Shown here: positions 47,387 to 58,147 of the stretch, in pieces
Layout of the letters: each line of letters begins with the position of its first letter
Numbering within the stretch: the first letter of the stretch is position 1
DNA from: Simmondsia chinensis
Taxonomy: Eukaryota; Streptophyta; Magnoliopsida; Caryophyllales; Simmondsiaceae
DNA length: 64,000 nt
Assembly (NCBI GenBank): GCA_018398585.1
Contig: JAGTTD010000005.1
Span: 33,730,750 to 33,794,749 of the forward strand
Reading direction: 5' to 3'
The notes under the pieces: model-generated
Databases searched by the model: none
Seen by the model: the letters and a program-made list of their open reading frames with translations, nothing else
Told to the model about the DNA's origin: nothing
Translations under genes and position numbers: made by a program

Positions 47387-47825
47387 TGTTGGTGTATTTT
47401 CAAAATATGTGTTGAATAATACGTATATATGTTAAATGTTGTTTATGTATGTATAAGATGTATTTGAGATTGTCCTGATACTTTTTTTGAATGTTTAAAG
47501 CTTATTAGGAGTGTGTGTCGACACATGGGCCATGTGTGTCGACACACAATCCAACAGAACGGTGGGAAAATAGCTGTGTGTCGACACACATGGCCCGTGT
47601 GTCGACGCACAGCCATTTACAGAAGCGCACGGAGGAAGTCTGTTTGTCGACACATAGGAAGTGTGTGTCGACACACAGATCTACAATAACTCTGTGTGTT
47701 GAGCTGTGTGTCGACACACAGATTCAACACGCAGGTCTATTTCGACGGTTTGTCTGCGCGATTTTTTCCCGGTTCTTTATTTCAATTTTGGCTCTTCGTT
47801 TTGGGACGCCTCTTTACATGTATAC

Positions 47826-47877
<52 letters not shown>

Positions 47878-48177
47878 TCACACCTTGATGGTTTAGTTTA
47901 TTGGATGAAAAACACAAGGGAAAAATAAGATTAAAAGATCTTTGCATTCAAGTGTTCTTGTGTTGCGTTCTTGAACAAAAACACCAAACTCTTCATATCT
48001 CGATCTCTCTCTCCCTTTACACATTCTCACTTCATTTTTGGTTGTTGTTGTATCCCCAAGGATATTTCGTATACCGAAATAAACCTTAAGGAAAGTGATT
48101 ACACGGCCTCAACACCTGAGATCTCTCGGTTACCGGTTCCAAGTATTTTGCAAGTATTTTGATAATTTGTTCCAACA
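47387..48177 (+). repeat. 3' LTR of the non-autonomous element
   Basis: It aligns with 42820-43561. It is 49 bp longer, mostly because its TA repeat (about 47825-47875) has expanded. The palindrome cluster lies at 47513-47722. Confidence 0.85.
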
Positions 48178-48276
48178 AGCAACTCCCATTTCCTAGAAGT
48201 GTCTACCACCACGAACAAAGCCCGGTCCCACCACAGCTACTTACTCGCGTATCATGAGCCAGGCTCTGATACCACT

Positions 48277-49165
48277 TGTTGATGATTATATATATACCAT
48301 GTGTTAATGAGGTTTTCGCAATATATGACTTCAGTTAAATTATCACAAGTCACACAAAGCAAAAGAGTCAAGTACAGACTCCAAGATCTCAGATCTTAAC
48401 TCTAAGGAACTGATTTATATGAAACCACCCCTGATTACAACTCATCAACTCAAGTCTAGAATAAATCACCTCTAGACTCAAGAACTCAACAAGAACTTTG
48501 AATTCTAAGGGAGAAACCAAAAAACTAAGTATGGATAGAAATATACCTCCTCCAGAAGCTGATTTATGTCGAGATCTGATCAACCTCTTCCTCTCCCCTC
48601 TCTCTGGAGATTTTGCATTCCTAGGGCTCTCTACTCAACCCTAACCCTAATTCTGAACCTTTGAGCCAATAAATCGAAGGTTCCAATTTCATGAGTCTTG
48701 ATTTGAAGTGATTCCATGTTGGTGGTGCTTCGTTCGTGTTGGTGGTGCTTGGTTCGTTCTTGGTGTTGCTGCTACCGCACAGTTCAAATATGGTGGTGCG
48801 CACTTCAGATCTGGTATTGTTCGTTTTAGATATGGTGGGGAGTTATTCTAGTTCAGATCTTGACATAAATCAGCTTCTAGAGGAGGTACACTTCTATCCT
48901 TACTTAGTTCTTTGCTTTATGGCTTAGAATCCAAAGTTCTTTGTTGAGTTCTTAAGTCTAGAGGTGATTTGTTCTAGGCTTGAGTTGATTGAGTTGTAAT
49001 CAGTGGTGGTTTCGTATAAATCGGTTCCTTAGAGTTAAGATCTTAGATCTTGGACTCCGAACTTGATTCTTTTGCTTTGTGCGACTTGTAATAGTTTAAC
49101 TGAAGTCATATATTGCGAAAGCCTTATTAACTCGTGGTATATATATAAGCATCAACAACCTCATT
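48277..49165. repeat. Fold-back pair of truncated LTRs
   Basis: 48277-48566 is the reverse complement of the last 290 bp of the LTR at 52967-54138. 48563-49165 matches its last 590 bp in the plus orientation. The two meet at AGATCT, itself a palindrome. Both outer ends are the CAACA end of the LTR. The spacer between the inverted arms is about 290 bp. Confidence 0.7.
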
Positions 49166-49189
49166 AACTGAAGTGCTCTCGGTGTGTAA

Positions 49190-52100
49190 AAAAGTTAGAA
49201 CAATTGTATGCTAAAAAATCCCTAACTAACAGAGTATTATAAATGGAGAGGTTCTACTCTTTTGAATGGACGAAAAATAAAAATATATAGGATAATCTGG
49301 ATGACTTTTACAGAGTTTTAGGTGACTAGATACACTAAAAGTTGACATAACAGATGAGACTCAAGCTATAATACTAATAGGATCTTTTCCTATGTACCTA
49401 AAATCTCTAAAAGACATCTTAAGATATGGTAGAAAAACCATATTACTAGTTGAGCTAGAAGATGCCTTAAGATCTAAAGTAGTAGAACTAAAGAAAGAAG
49501 GAAAATACTATGCTAGCAATAGTCGCAACCTCGGAAAGAGCTTAAATGTAAGAGGAAGAACTAAAACGAGAGATTACCCTATACAAAGAGGAAAGAGTCA
49601 CTCAAGATCTCAATCTAGGGGTAGAAAAGACTTGTCTAATGTCAAATGCTATGAATGTGGTAAAAATGGACATTATAGACGGTTTTGCCTTGAGAGGAAC
49701 CATAACCAAGGTAGAGCTGATTACACTACTGATAATAATGAATGTGGTGAAGTACTTGTAGCCTCTGCCGATTTTGATTGTCATGAATGGGTGCTTAGCT
49801 TCCATATGACTTTTGAGAAGCCTTACTTTACTGATTATACTTCTATTAGTGGGGGAAAAATTATGTTAGGAAATAACTATGCCTGTAAGGTAGTTGGTGT
49901 GGGAAATGCGGGGGTTAAAATGTCTGATGGCACTAGCTTTAACCTAGAGGGTATAAGGCATGTCCCAGAACTAAAGAGAAAACTCATTTCCGTAGGACAA
50001 CTTGATCTGAGTGGACTAATCCTGAAAGCGAGTAGGGAAGAGATGAAAGTCCTTAAGGGTGCCCTAGTGGTCATACCGGGAGAGATCAAGAACGGTATAT
50101 GTGTCCTGAAAGGGGAGGTAGTTTCTAGTGAGGGAAACGTAGCCAAGACTGACCCTAGAGACACCACTAGCCTATGGCATAGGAGACTTGGACACATATC
50201 TGAGAGAGGATTGATAGGGTTACAAAAACAAGCTGTTTTTGGTGCTGATTCTGTGACACAACTTGACTTCTGTGATCATTGCATATTTGGCAAGCATCAT
50301 AGGATTTCATTTAGCACAGGTTCACATACAACTAATGGCATTGTTGATTATGTTCATTCTGATCTATGGGGACCTTCTAGAGTACCCAAATTGGGTGGAG
50401 CTTCTTATTTCCTATCCATAGTTGATGACTTCTCAAGAAAAGTATGGATTTATCTACTTAAAAACAAAAATGATGCATTTGATACTTTTGTTAAGTGGAA
50501 AACTTTAATTGAGAGCCAAAGAAGAAAGTGTTAAAAACTGACAATGGCCTGGAATTTGTGAACTCTGAATTTGACACGCTTTGTGCTAAAAATGGAATTA
50601 AACGACATAAAATAGTAAGATAAACCCCCCAACAAAATGGTGTAGCAGAATGTATGAGCCGGACTCTTTTAGATAGGATGCGTTGCATGTTGTTTTCAGC
50701 TAGACTGTCAAAGCAATTTTGGGGTGAAGCTGTTAACACAGCCGCATACTTAGTTAATAGATCCCCAAATTCAGCTTTGAAAATGAAAACCCCTGAAAGT
50801 GTGTGGATCGGTAAAATAGTTAACTATGATAACTTAAAAGTTTTTGGGTGTTCAGCCTTTGCACACCAAAAGGAGGGTAAATTGGAGCCTAGGGCGATTA
50901 AAGGCATTTTTCTAGGTATCCTTCGGTTGTCAAGGGTTTTAGATTAGAGATTAAGGAGGGAAATCGAACTATAAAATTAAAATTAGGGATGTCATTGTCA
51001 ATGAAGATGAGATGCCCTACATCAAAGAACAATCGAGTAATAGTTCAGCTGTTAGGAAATTTGACCCTGACTATTATGAATTTGAAGTTAACCTACCTAA
51101 TCGTATAAACCTAAGGAAAGACCCTGAAGATAACCTAGATAACACTGAAAATATTGATAGAAATGCTGTTGTAACTGCACCTAATACATCAGAAACTGAG
51201 CCTAATAGCCCTGAAAATGAGATTCAGGACTTAGAGACCAACCAATTGGCAAGGGATAGAGTTAGAAGAGAGTCTAAAGCACTTGAAAGATATGGCTATG
51301 CTGAGTGTATAGCCTATGCTTTAGACACAGCTTTAGATTACGTAAAACCAGAGCCGTTGTCCTATTCTCAAGCTATCAACAGCAAGCATTTAGCAGAGTG
51401 GCTTAATGCTATGACTGTTGAAATATAGAGCTTGAGAAAGAAAAATACTTGGGTCTTGATTCCCAATCTTAAGGGTAGGAAGGTTATAGGTTCTAAGTGG
51501 ATCTTCAGAGTGAAAGAATCCGATACTCCTGAAGGTTTGCCCTGGTTTAAGGCTAGACTAGTAGCCAAAGGTTTTTTGCAGAAAGAGGGAGTAGACTACA
51601 CTGAAATTTTCAGCCCTGTTGTTGAACATATCACTATTCGTGTCATTATGTGCTTGATTGCTTTCTATGACATGTTGCTGCATCAAATGGATGTCACCAC
51701 TGCATTTTTGCATGGAGAGCTTGAGGAAGAGATCCCCATCTCTCAACCCGAGGCGTTTGTTGAACCCGAGCATTCTGAGCATGTTTGTTTGCTGAAAAAA
51801 TCATTGTATTGGCTGAAACAGTCACCCAGGCAGTGGAATAAGAGGTTTCACGCATTTATGGTTGATAATGGCTTTAGTAGGTCTGTTCATGATTCATGTT
51901 TGTACTTTAAAGATATTCACTGTTCTGATGCTATCTTTCTACAGATATATGTGGACGATATGTTGTTAGCTAGCAGGTCCCAGAAGCAGATTTCAGATTT
52001 GAAATCTCAGTTAAATGGTTCTTTCGATATGAAAGATTTGGAGGAAGCTAAGGGAATACCAGGTATTGATATCATCAGGAACAGGTCTAAAGAAATAGTC

Positions 52101-52960
52101 CATTTGAGTCAAAGTCATTATCTTACTAAGGTCTTGAAAAGGTTTAATATGTTTGAGTCAAAACCTATTAAACAATCCTTAGCATTGCAGTACCATTTTT
52201 CAGCAAGTCAGTGTCCTGAAGCTGAGCAGGAAAAGCTTAAAATGAGCATAATACCATATGCCAACGCTACAGGGTCATTAATGTACGCGATGACCTGCAC
52301 TAGGCCAGACTTAGCTTTTCCGATGAGTATACTATCTCGTTATATGCAAATCCCGGTAAGGTACATTGGAATGGAGTTAAATGGCTGCTAAGATATGTAA
52401 AAGGGTCTATAGATTTACGATTAACTTTTGGTAGGGACCAAAATGAACTTAGATTGACTGGGAATGTAGATTCTGATTTTACGGGTGATTTAGATAGGGG
52501 ATGATCTACGTCAGCCTATATCTTCACCTTAACGGGTGGAGCTATTAGTTGGAGGTCAAAGGTACAGACTTTAACCTCTTTATCTTCTATAGAGTCAGAA
52601 CTTCTACTTATATCTGATGCTATTAAGGAAGCTATATGGCTGAACGGCTTATTGAATGACACAAAACTCGATCTAGAATCACCTAAAATCTACTCGGATA
52701 GTCAATCCGCCATTGCCTTGTGTAAGAACCTTGTATTTCATGATAGAACTAAACACTTAGCAATTTTAGACGATATTTTATCATAGATAATATAGAAGAA
52801 AATCAGACAGATTTGCTGAAAATTAGTACTGATGAGCTGATATGGGCACTAAAAGTCTTCCTTTGGAGAAGTTTACACGATTTGTTAAACTTGCCCAAAT
52901 AGAATGGAACCCGGGGTGAGAAATTTTTGTGAAATTGTTAATCATATAGTTACCAAGGTG
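49190..52960 (+). pseudogene. Tork-like Ty1/copia gag-pol, broken
   Basis: The 5' end starts inside gag ('LEQLYAKKSLTNRVL' near 49205). A zinc knuckle (CYECGKNGHYRRFC, near 49650) and the protease region follow; 'EWVLSFHMTF' lacks the Asp-Ser-Gly-Cys that normally sits between Leu and Ser, so the catalytic site is gone. The pre-integrase (LWHRRLGHISERGL) and integrase ('YVHSDLWGPSRV', 'VDDFSRKVWIY') are readable to 50520. Then come a frameshift near 50525, a TAA near 50622, a frameshift near 50920 and a TAG at 51426-51428. The reverse transcriptase (51432-52340) is open and keeps YVDDMLLA. A frameshift near 52350 and a stop near 52502 break RNase H ('YSDSQSAIALCKN' near 52700). Confidence 0.9.
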
Positions 52961-52966
52961 GAGTTT

Positions 52967-54138
52967 GTTATAGTTGGTAAATATATGACTTAGTTTATGC
53001 CTAATAGAGTTTATAAATTAGGCTTAAAATTGGACTTAAAATAAGCTAAAATACTCTAAAAACTAATGGCCTTAAAATGTGTCACTTAATATTCTGAGTG
53101 AAGGTAAAACGCTGTGTTTTGGTAATAAAATATTTCGAATTTGGGTCTTTAAGACATTGACCAACTTGCCCTTTGCTTTGTTGTACTAATTTCATCTGGC
53201 ACCATGTACTACATTTGCCTGGGGTTGTACTAATGCTGCCCGATTGGTACCTCCTGCTGCCCGAGCCATTAATACTGCCCAAAAAGGTAATATACAGCTG
53301 TACTCTTTCTTCATTATTATCTTCTAACCATTGCTCTTTGAAGCTTCTCCTACAAGCTTCCCACGGTGAGATCCCAACCGTTCGTTGGCCTGACGCGTGT
53401 CACCAGATTCATGGCTCACGTTGTGCTTTTGTGGGTATTCGGATGTCCGTTAGATCGTCCCTAAATAAACGACTATGATGAGGTCTAGGGTTATATTTGG
53501 ATTGAAGCTAGGGGGGCTATAGAATGCTGTGGTTAGGGTTTTAGAGAGGTGAGATCTGATCAACCTCTTCCTCTCCCCTCTCTCTGGCGATTTTGCATTC
53601 CTATGGCTCTCTACTCAACCCTAACCCTAAGTCTGAACCTATGAGCCAATAAATCAAAGGTTCCAGCCTCATGAGCCTTGATTCTGAATTGATTCCGTGT
53701 TGGTGATGCCTCGTTCGTGCTGGTGGTGCTCGGTTCGTTCTTGGTGTTGCTAGTGATGCACGGTTCAGAATCAGTGGTGCGCGCTTAAGATCTGGTATTG
53801 TTCATTTTAGATCTGGTGGAGAGCTATTCTAGTTCAGATCTTGACATAAATCAGCTTCTGAACGGGGTATACTTCTATCCTTACTTAGTTATTCAGTTTC
53901 TGACTTAGAATCCGAAGTTCTTTGTTGAGTTCTTAAGTCCAGAGGTGATTGGTTCTAGGCTTTAGTTGATTGAGTTGTAATCAGTTGTGGTTTCGTATAA
54001 ATCGGTTCCTTAGTGTTAAGATCTGAGATCTTGGAGTTTGTACTTGATTCTTTTGCTTTGTGCAACTTGTAATAGTTTAACTGAAGTCATATATTGCGAA
54101 AACCTCATTAACTCGGGGTATATATATAAGCATCAACA
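52967..54138 (+). repeat. 3' LTR of the Tork-like element
   Basis: The polypurine AAGGTGGAGTT precedes TGTTATAG, and the LTR ends CATCAACA. The last 590 bp match the plus-strand arm at 48563-49165. A primer-site-like TGGAAACAGAGC (two changes from TGGTATCAGAGC) follows directly, so this LTR may also have been the 5' LTR of a second copy. Confidence 0.65.
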
Positions 54139-54954
54139 AGTGGAAACAGAGCGGGGCTCATGACACGCGAGTAAGCAGTAGTGGTGGGACTAGGATTTGT
54201 CCATGGTGGTGGACACTCCTGGGGAACGGGAGTTGCTTGTGTCCTAGGTGCGTCGAGCAGGTTTGTGCGTGGGTATGGACACTCCTTGTGTGGGAGAAGC
54301 ACTCCAACAAGGAACTTTCGGAGTGAAGTTGAGTGGCTCGCGGTTCCGGTTGTGGCGGAAGGCACACCGTGTTGGGTGCCGTTCAGGCGTGCTGACCGTA
54401 TGGCTAGCTTGCTGTGTGGAGATTGGGCCAATCCTTGGGGTGCAGTGCGAAATTCCACAAGGTGAAGAGTCAACAAGCATTATTGAGTGAGACGTGTACA
54501 TGCTGCACTATAGTGCATGGAGCTGGCAGGTTGTTTTTTGGGCACATTGCTTATTGCTGGGTGTGTCAATGGCATGTCAGAGGTGTCACGCTGGAGGGGA
54601 TTACGAAGTGGTCATCCCATGATCAATCAAGGCTACTAGAGATGCAAGGAAGCGATGATGGGCAGGAACTCGTAACGAGGACGTTTGCGGAATTAGGTGG
54701 GGGAGAGAGTCACGGGCTGCCTTTGGCTGACACTGTTCCTGTTGCTCAACAAGCAAAAATATGCCGTATAGGGTCTCCTTAGCCTGTTCGATACTAATGC
54801 GCATGGGTTGTATGCAGGCACGTTCCCTAGTATGTCGTGTATTTTGTCTCTTCAGAGGTATATTACTGCTTGTTGACCATAGGGCGTAGGCTGGCCCGGC
54901 CCTAGCCTCAGGGACCCGGGCGCCGCACAGGTGATCTGTTCTCATCCCGGGACA
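54139..54954 (+). other. Non-coding leader and 247-bp module, right
   Basis: The leader 54139-54707 and the module 54708-54954 are the inverted partner of 42092-48276. The module starts AGTCACGGG (first base changed from T) and ends CCCGGGACA. The ORFs here are on opposite strands and overlap, with no known domain. Confidence 0.55.
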
Positions 54955-55689
54955 ATGATAAATACTCAAACTTCAGAGGTTCAAATGCCTAACTCATAAA
55001 TTTCTATTTCATGTTGTTCCATCTACTTTTTTTTGGGTTCAAATCTGTTCCATCTACTTAATACCCAAGGCAAATAATTGGTAATAGTTGTGACTGGCAT
55101 GTATTATGAAAACGGAACATTATTTAAACAGTATTTGATCATGTATTATGAAGGCATAATATTAATTTTTTTTTTCTAGGACTCTGATGTGATTTTAAAG
55201 AGTGATTTAGAACCGTCTACTTGCAAGCATATGAGATCATCGTAGCTTAGTCGGGTATACAGGTGCCGTATCCGCAAGGAATCGGTGTTAAGCCGGATTC
55301 GGTTATTAATAAGCAGTTGAAATTCGGTTTTTGTTGGTTTGAATTATTTGTTGACTAAATTAAAAAAACTAACTATAAACTAAATTTGTCAAATCAATTA
55401 AGGGGAGTTTAGGGATTAAATTCGGGGTAGCCTAACTCGAATCCCATCATCATACTCTACTATGACAAGGATTCAAATGCCTTAGGCTACAAGCACTAGG
55501 CCTGAGTTAACACTTACATTAAGATACAGGGTAATGAACTAGTCTAAGTGCAATAACTTATCTTATCACTCTAGGTATAGTATAGATTATCTCACTACTT
55601 AATTCATTTCTCGCTTCTAATTCAATGTTAACTTATATAAAAGATTGTGTTCAAGATTGGGCACAACCTCAACTCTGACCACTTTGAAT
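54955..55689. other. AT-rich intergenic stretch, nothing recognised
   Basis: No gene, terminal repeat or tRNA-like sequence stands out here. Confidence 0.4.
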
Positions 55690-56470
55690 ACCTGCTATGT
55701 TAAAGTCCAGGCTATGAGCACATAGACGGGACGCAAATAAATAGGGGATCTAAACATGGTTACAAGCTTATCTATACAAAAGGAATCACAATAATTAATT
55801 CGCCAATGCGGTGTGAAAGTAACATAATATAAATCATTGTCAACAATAAAATATAAATCCGAGATCCGGTCAGCTACCCATCCTTCACCCCAAAACCACA
55901 AGTCTACTCCTCCATCACAAACTCTAAAAGAGAAAGTGCAGAAAAACTCATGAATGACGACTCCCTCGATTATCATGAATGTTGATCCTAGCTTTGATGT
56001 CCACAGCACTCCAGTCATCCGTACTTTGGTGTTTGAGAATTCTTGGATCTCGTAGCAGCTTGAGAAGGAAAGGAGGAGAGAAGACATGGCAAAAGATCCA
56101 AAAAATAGGTCTCGCCTTCTTTATTTATACCCACGGCGTGACCAAGGCCCGCTACTAGGTTTTGAATGGGCCGATCAATCAGCATTAAGGGCCAATCGAT
56201 CGGCATGGCAATCTACAGGCAGCCGATTGATCAGTCTTTTTTCCCAATCGATCAGCAGTCCCACTGTAAGAGCCATCCTCATGTGGGCTACTAACCGATT
56301 GGTCATTCAGTACTCGAAACCTTGCAAGATCTATTTGGGTTACTAAATAACGATCCAAAGGGTCCTTCTTTTATGCATATGGTCGAGTTTCTTAAAGTAG
56401 TCTTCAAATATGTCTCAATTACACTTGATTTTGTCACTTCTTAATCTTGTTTGCTTCATAGATTACAACA
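55690..56470 (-). other. Probable single LTR with CGATCG-type cluster
   Basis: On the minus strand five GATCGATCGG-like palindromes (56300-56165, for example 'ccaatcgatcggc') lie upstream of a TATA box, GGGTATAAATAAAG (56120-56135). Possible ends TGTTAAAG (55697) and TTACAACA (56468) were seen, but the flanks do not match. The region has no credible ORF. Confidence 0.35.
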
Positions 56471-57240
56471 AAATACACATATAAAAGGCGAATATGTCGC
56501 AGGAATGAGAAATAAAATATGTAAAAATAAGGCACATCTGACTCTTATTAGGTGGAGTTATTTGTTTCTTTGGTTTTGATATTTATTTTTGCTTAAAATC
56601 CAAGCACAAAATGGATGACTTGTCTTAGTAATCATCATGCAGATTTAAAAATGTCACATTGATATTTGTCCATACAATTAAAACACATAATTGAACCTGC
56701 GAAATCGAATTGCTTCCTGAGTTCAATTATTTTGATTTAGTTTCACTCATTTCAATCTAGTTGGTACTAAAGTCTAACTATAGTATTTGTCTTTTTTTGG
56801 GACCAAAAAGCTACAGCATATGTAGATCGATATTATTACTAAAATTAATATACATGAACCGAAGATCTCCAATACATAATCAACCGTCTAAAAAACAGAA
56901 AAGGTGTAAGGTATATGCATGTTGCCCAGCTTAGCTCTGTGTCACTTTTTTAGCAAAAAATGATCCACTGGCATACATATATATTATTATAATTATATAA
57001 TTATATTAGTATTTTTTAATAAAAGTCTATTGAATTGTAGCAGAAGTGTGCCTCACTAATAAAAGTTTAGAACTTAGTATATCAATTAATAAATGATCAA
57101 ATTTTATACATTTAGATGATAATTTTCCTTTTAAATAAGGTATCGTTAGTAAATATAGTATGAAAGATCTTTAAACCTCCCCTCATCTCTCTCCCTTCCC
57201 ATCTCCCCTTTTCACATCATCATACTCTTTTCATGGTACA
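56471..57240. other. Upstream region of the carboxylesterase gene
   Basis: This is AT-rich non-coding DNA with a short C/T-rich patch near 57178-57215. No further gene is visible. Confidence 0.4.
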
Positions 57241-57276
57241 TCATCATTTCCTTCCGTTGTAAATAGTCATTTTCCT

Positions 57277-57285
57277 TTATAAAGA
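57277..57285 (+). promoter_or_regulatory. TATA box of the carboxylesterase gene
   Basis: The sequence TTTATAAAG lies about 48 bases upstream of the ATG at 57332, a usual spacing for a short plant leader. Confidence 0.5.
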
Positions 57286-57331
57286 TCTTTGAGTTTTACT
57301 TTTACTCCTCTTCATCGTCTCCTTTGTTTTA

Positions 57332-57814
57332 ATGGCAACTTCTCACTGCATTCTCATCCTCTTTTTTTCTCTTTTCCTTGTCTTGATCGAGGGCGTACAA
57401 GACACAAATATATTCGAGAATATAAGCCCTTTCATTGTCGTAAACAAAAACGGCACCGTAGCTAGGGACAACGCCATTCCTAATCCAGCTATTCCTCTGC
57501 CCAACAGCCCACAAGTTAGAACCAAAAATATTATAATCTCATTTAGCCCTAATGCCTCTGCTTGCATATTCCTTCCCACAAGACTCGGGTCCGATAGCAG
57601 GAGGCTCCCCATTCTCGTCTACTTCCATGGCGGTGGCTTTTGCATCGGCTCTGCCTTTGCCAAGCGAGATGCCCTTTACTTAAGCCGCCTACCTATCAAA
57701 TCTAAATCCATGGTTGTCTCTGTAGAGTACTATCTTTTCCCTCCTCACACTCTCCCAGCTGCCTATGAAGAAGCAGGGTCCTCCCTCCAGTGGGTAGCTA
57801 CTACTAAAGACAAA
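57332..57814 (+). pseudogene. Carboxylesterase (CXE, alpha/beta hydrolase), N-terminal part only
   Basis: The reading frame starts at 57332 with a hydrophobic leader (ATSHCILILFFSLFLVL), then 'ISPFIVVNKNGTVAR', 'ACIFLPTR' and the oxyanion-hole motif HGGGFCIGS (about residue 97), then 'VVSVEYYLFPPHTLPAAYEE' and 'LQWVATTKDKGKS'. Plant CXE and GID1-like proteins share these in this order. The usual 'EYRLAPEH' is altered here to 'EYYLFPPH'. The protein stops being CXE-like at about residue 163, exactly where a transposon terminus begins (57815). The catalytic Ser (GXSXG), Asp and His parts, normally in the next 170 residues, are absent from the window. CXE enzymes hydrolyse small esters. Loss of the 3' half makes this a null allele. 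Confidence 0.8.
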
Positions 57815-57892
57815 GGGAAATCGTACGGATTGGACCCCCCACCCCAACCTTATTCTTTTTTAGACCCCTCTAACCATAAATAGACTTTTTTG

Positions 57893-57970
57893 GACAAAAA
57901 TGCCCTCCCACCTCACCCCCCCCCCCAATCCGTCCTCTGTCTCTCTCTCTTTCTCTCTCCTCATTTAATG
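57893..57970 (+). repeat. 75-bp C/T-rich direct repeat, copy 1
   Basis: 'tgccctccca', a run of C, 'cgtcc' and 'tctctctcctcatttaatgc' recur at 60741-60811 in the same orientation. The two copies bracket the left array. Confidence 0.6.
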
Positions 57971-58147
57971 CAAGGTAGGCAAAAGGACACTTTTTTGACT
58001 TTTTCACTCTTTCTTTTCTTCATTTTTTTTTCCTTTCAAATTTTTTTGTCAAAAAAAAATATTATTTCCAAATTTGCCCTTTCTTCTTCTTCCCTCACAG
58101 ACCTTGTTTAGGTGTGCTTCAAGTAATTAGTATGTCTGAAATAAAAT

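Larger units (their letters stand above)
42820..48177 (+). mobile_element. Non-autonomous LTR retrotransposon
   Basis: LTRs at 42820-43561 and 47387-48177 start TGTTGGTG and end TTCCAACA. The flanks TGCAA (42815-42819) and AGCAA (48178-48182) agree at four of five bases. A polypurine sequence, AAAATGGTGGGGGAT, precedes the 3' LTR. The interior, 3.8 kb, has no gag or pol that I can recognise and only short ORFs, so it would depend on proteins from elsewhere. The sequence after the 5' LTR is ATCTTAAGG, not a standard primer site. A short ATGGCTTCTTC start follows at about 43590. Confidence 0.82.
42339..48276 (-). other. Non-coding leader with primer site, split by an insertion
   Basis: The leader occupies 42339-42819 and 48183-48276. 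On the minus strand it begins right after an LTR with TGGTATCAGAGC (48263-48274) and runs to the polypurine-like sequence. It is the inverted counterpart of 54139-54707. ORFs in it on either strand have no known motif. A non-autonomous LTR element interrupts it at 42820. Confidence 0.55.
42092..54954. mobile_element. Composite bounded by inverted 247-bp LTR-like ends
   Basis: Both ends are 247-bp modules in opposite orientation (42092-42338 and 54708-54954). Each is joined, going inward, to a polypurine-like GGTGGGGGAGAG, a roughly 570-bp non-coding leader, a primer-site-like sequence and an LTR ending CATCAACA. The outer flanks ATAAT and ATGAT match at four of five bases. Between them lie a fold-back LTR pair, a broken Tork-like copia gag-pol and a full LTR. 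The left leader is split by another LTR element (42820-48177). An inverted duplication or two opposed partial insertions could both explain it. Confidence 0.5.

Noticed and set aside
54108..54969. Protein genes in the right leader
   Set aside because: Overlapping ORFs on both strands in GC-rich non-coding leader sequence; none is kept in the inverted copy.
55695..56087. A 130-residue protein on the minus strand
   Set aside because: No domain or homology that I recognise, and it lies in a probable LTR downstream of its TATA box.
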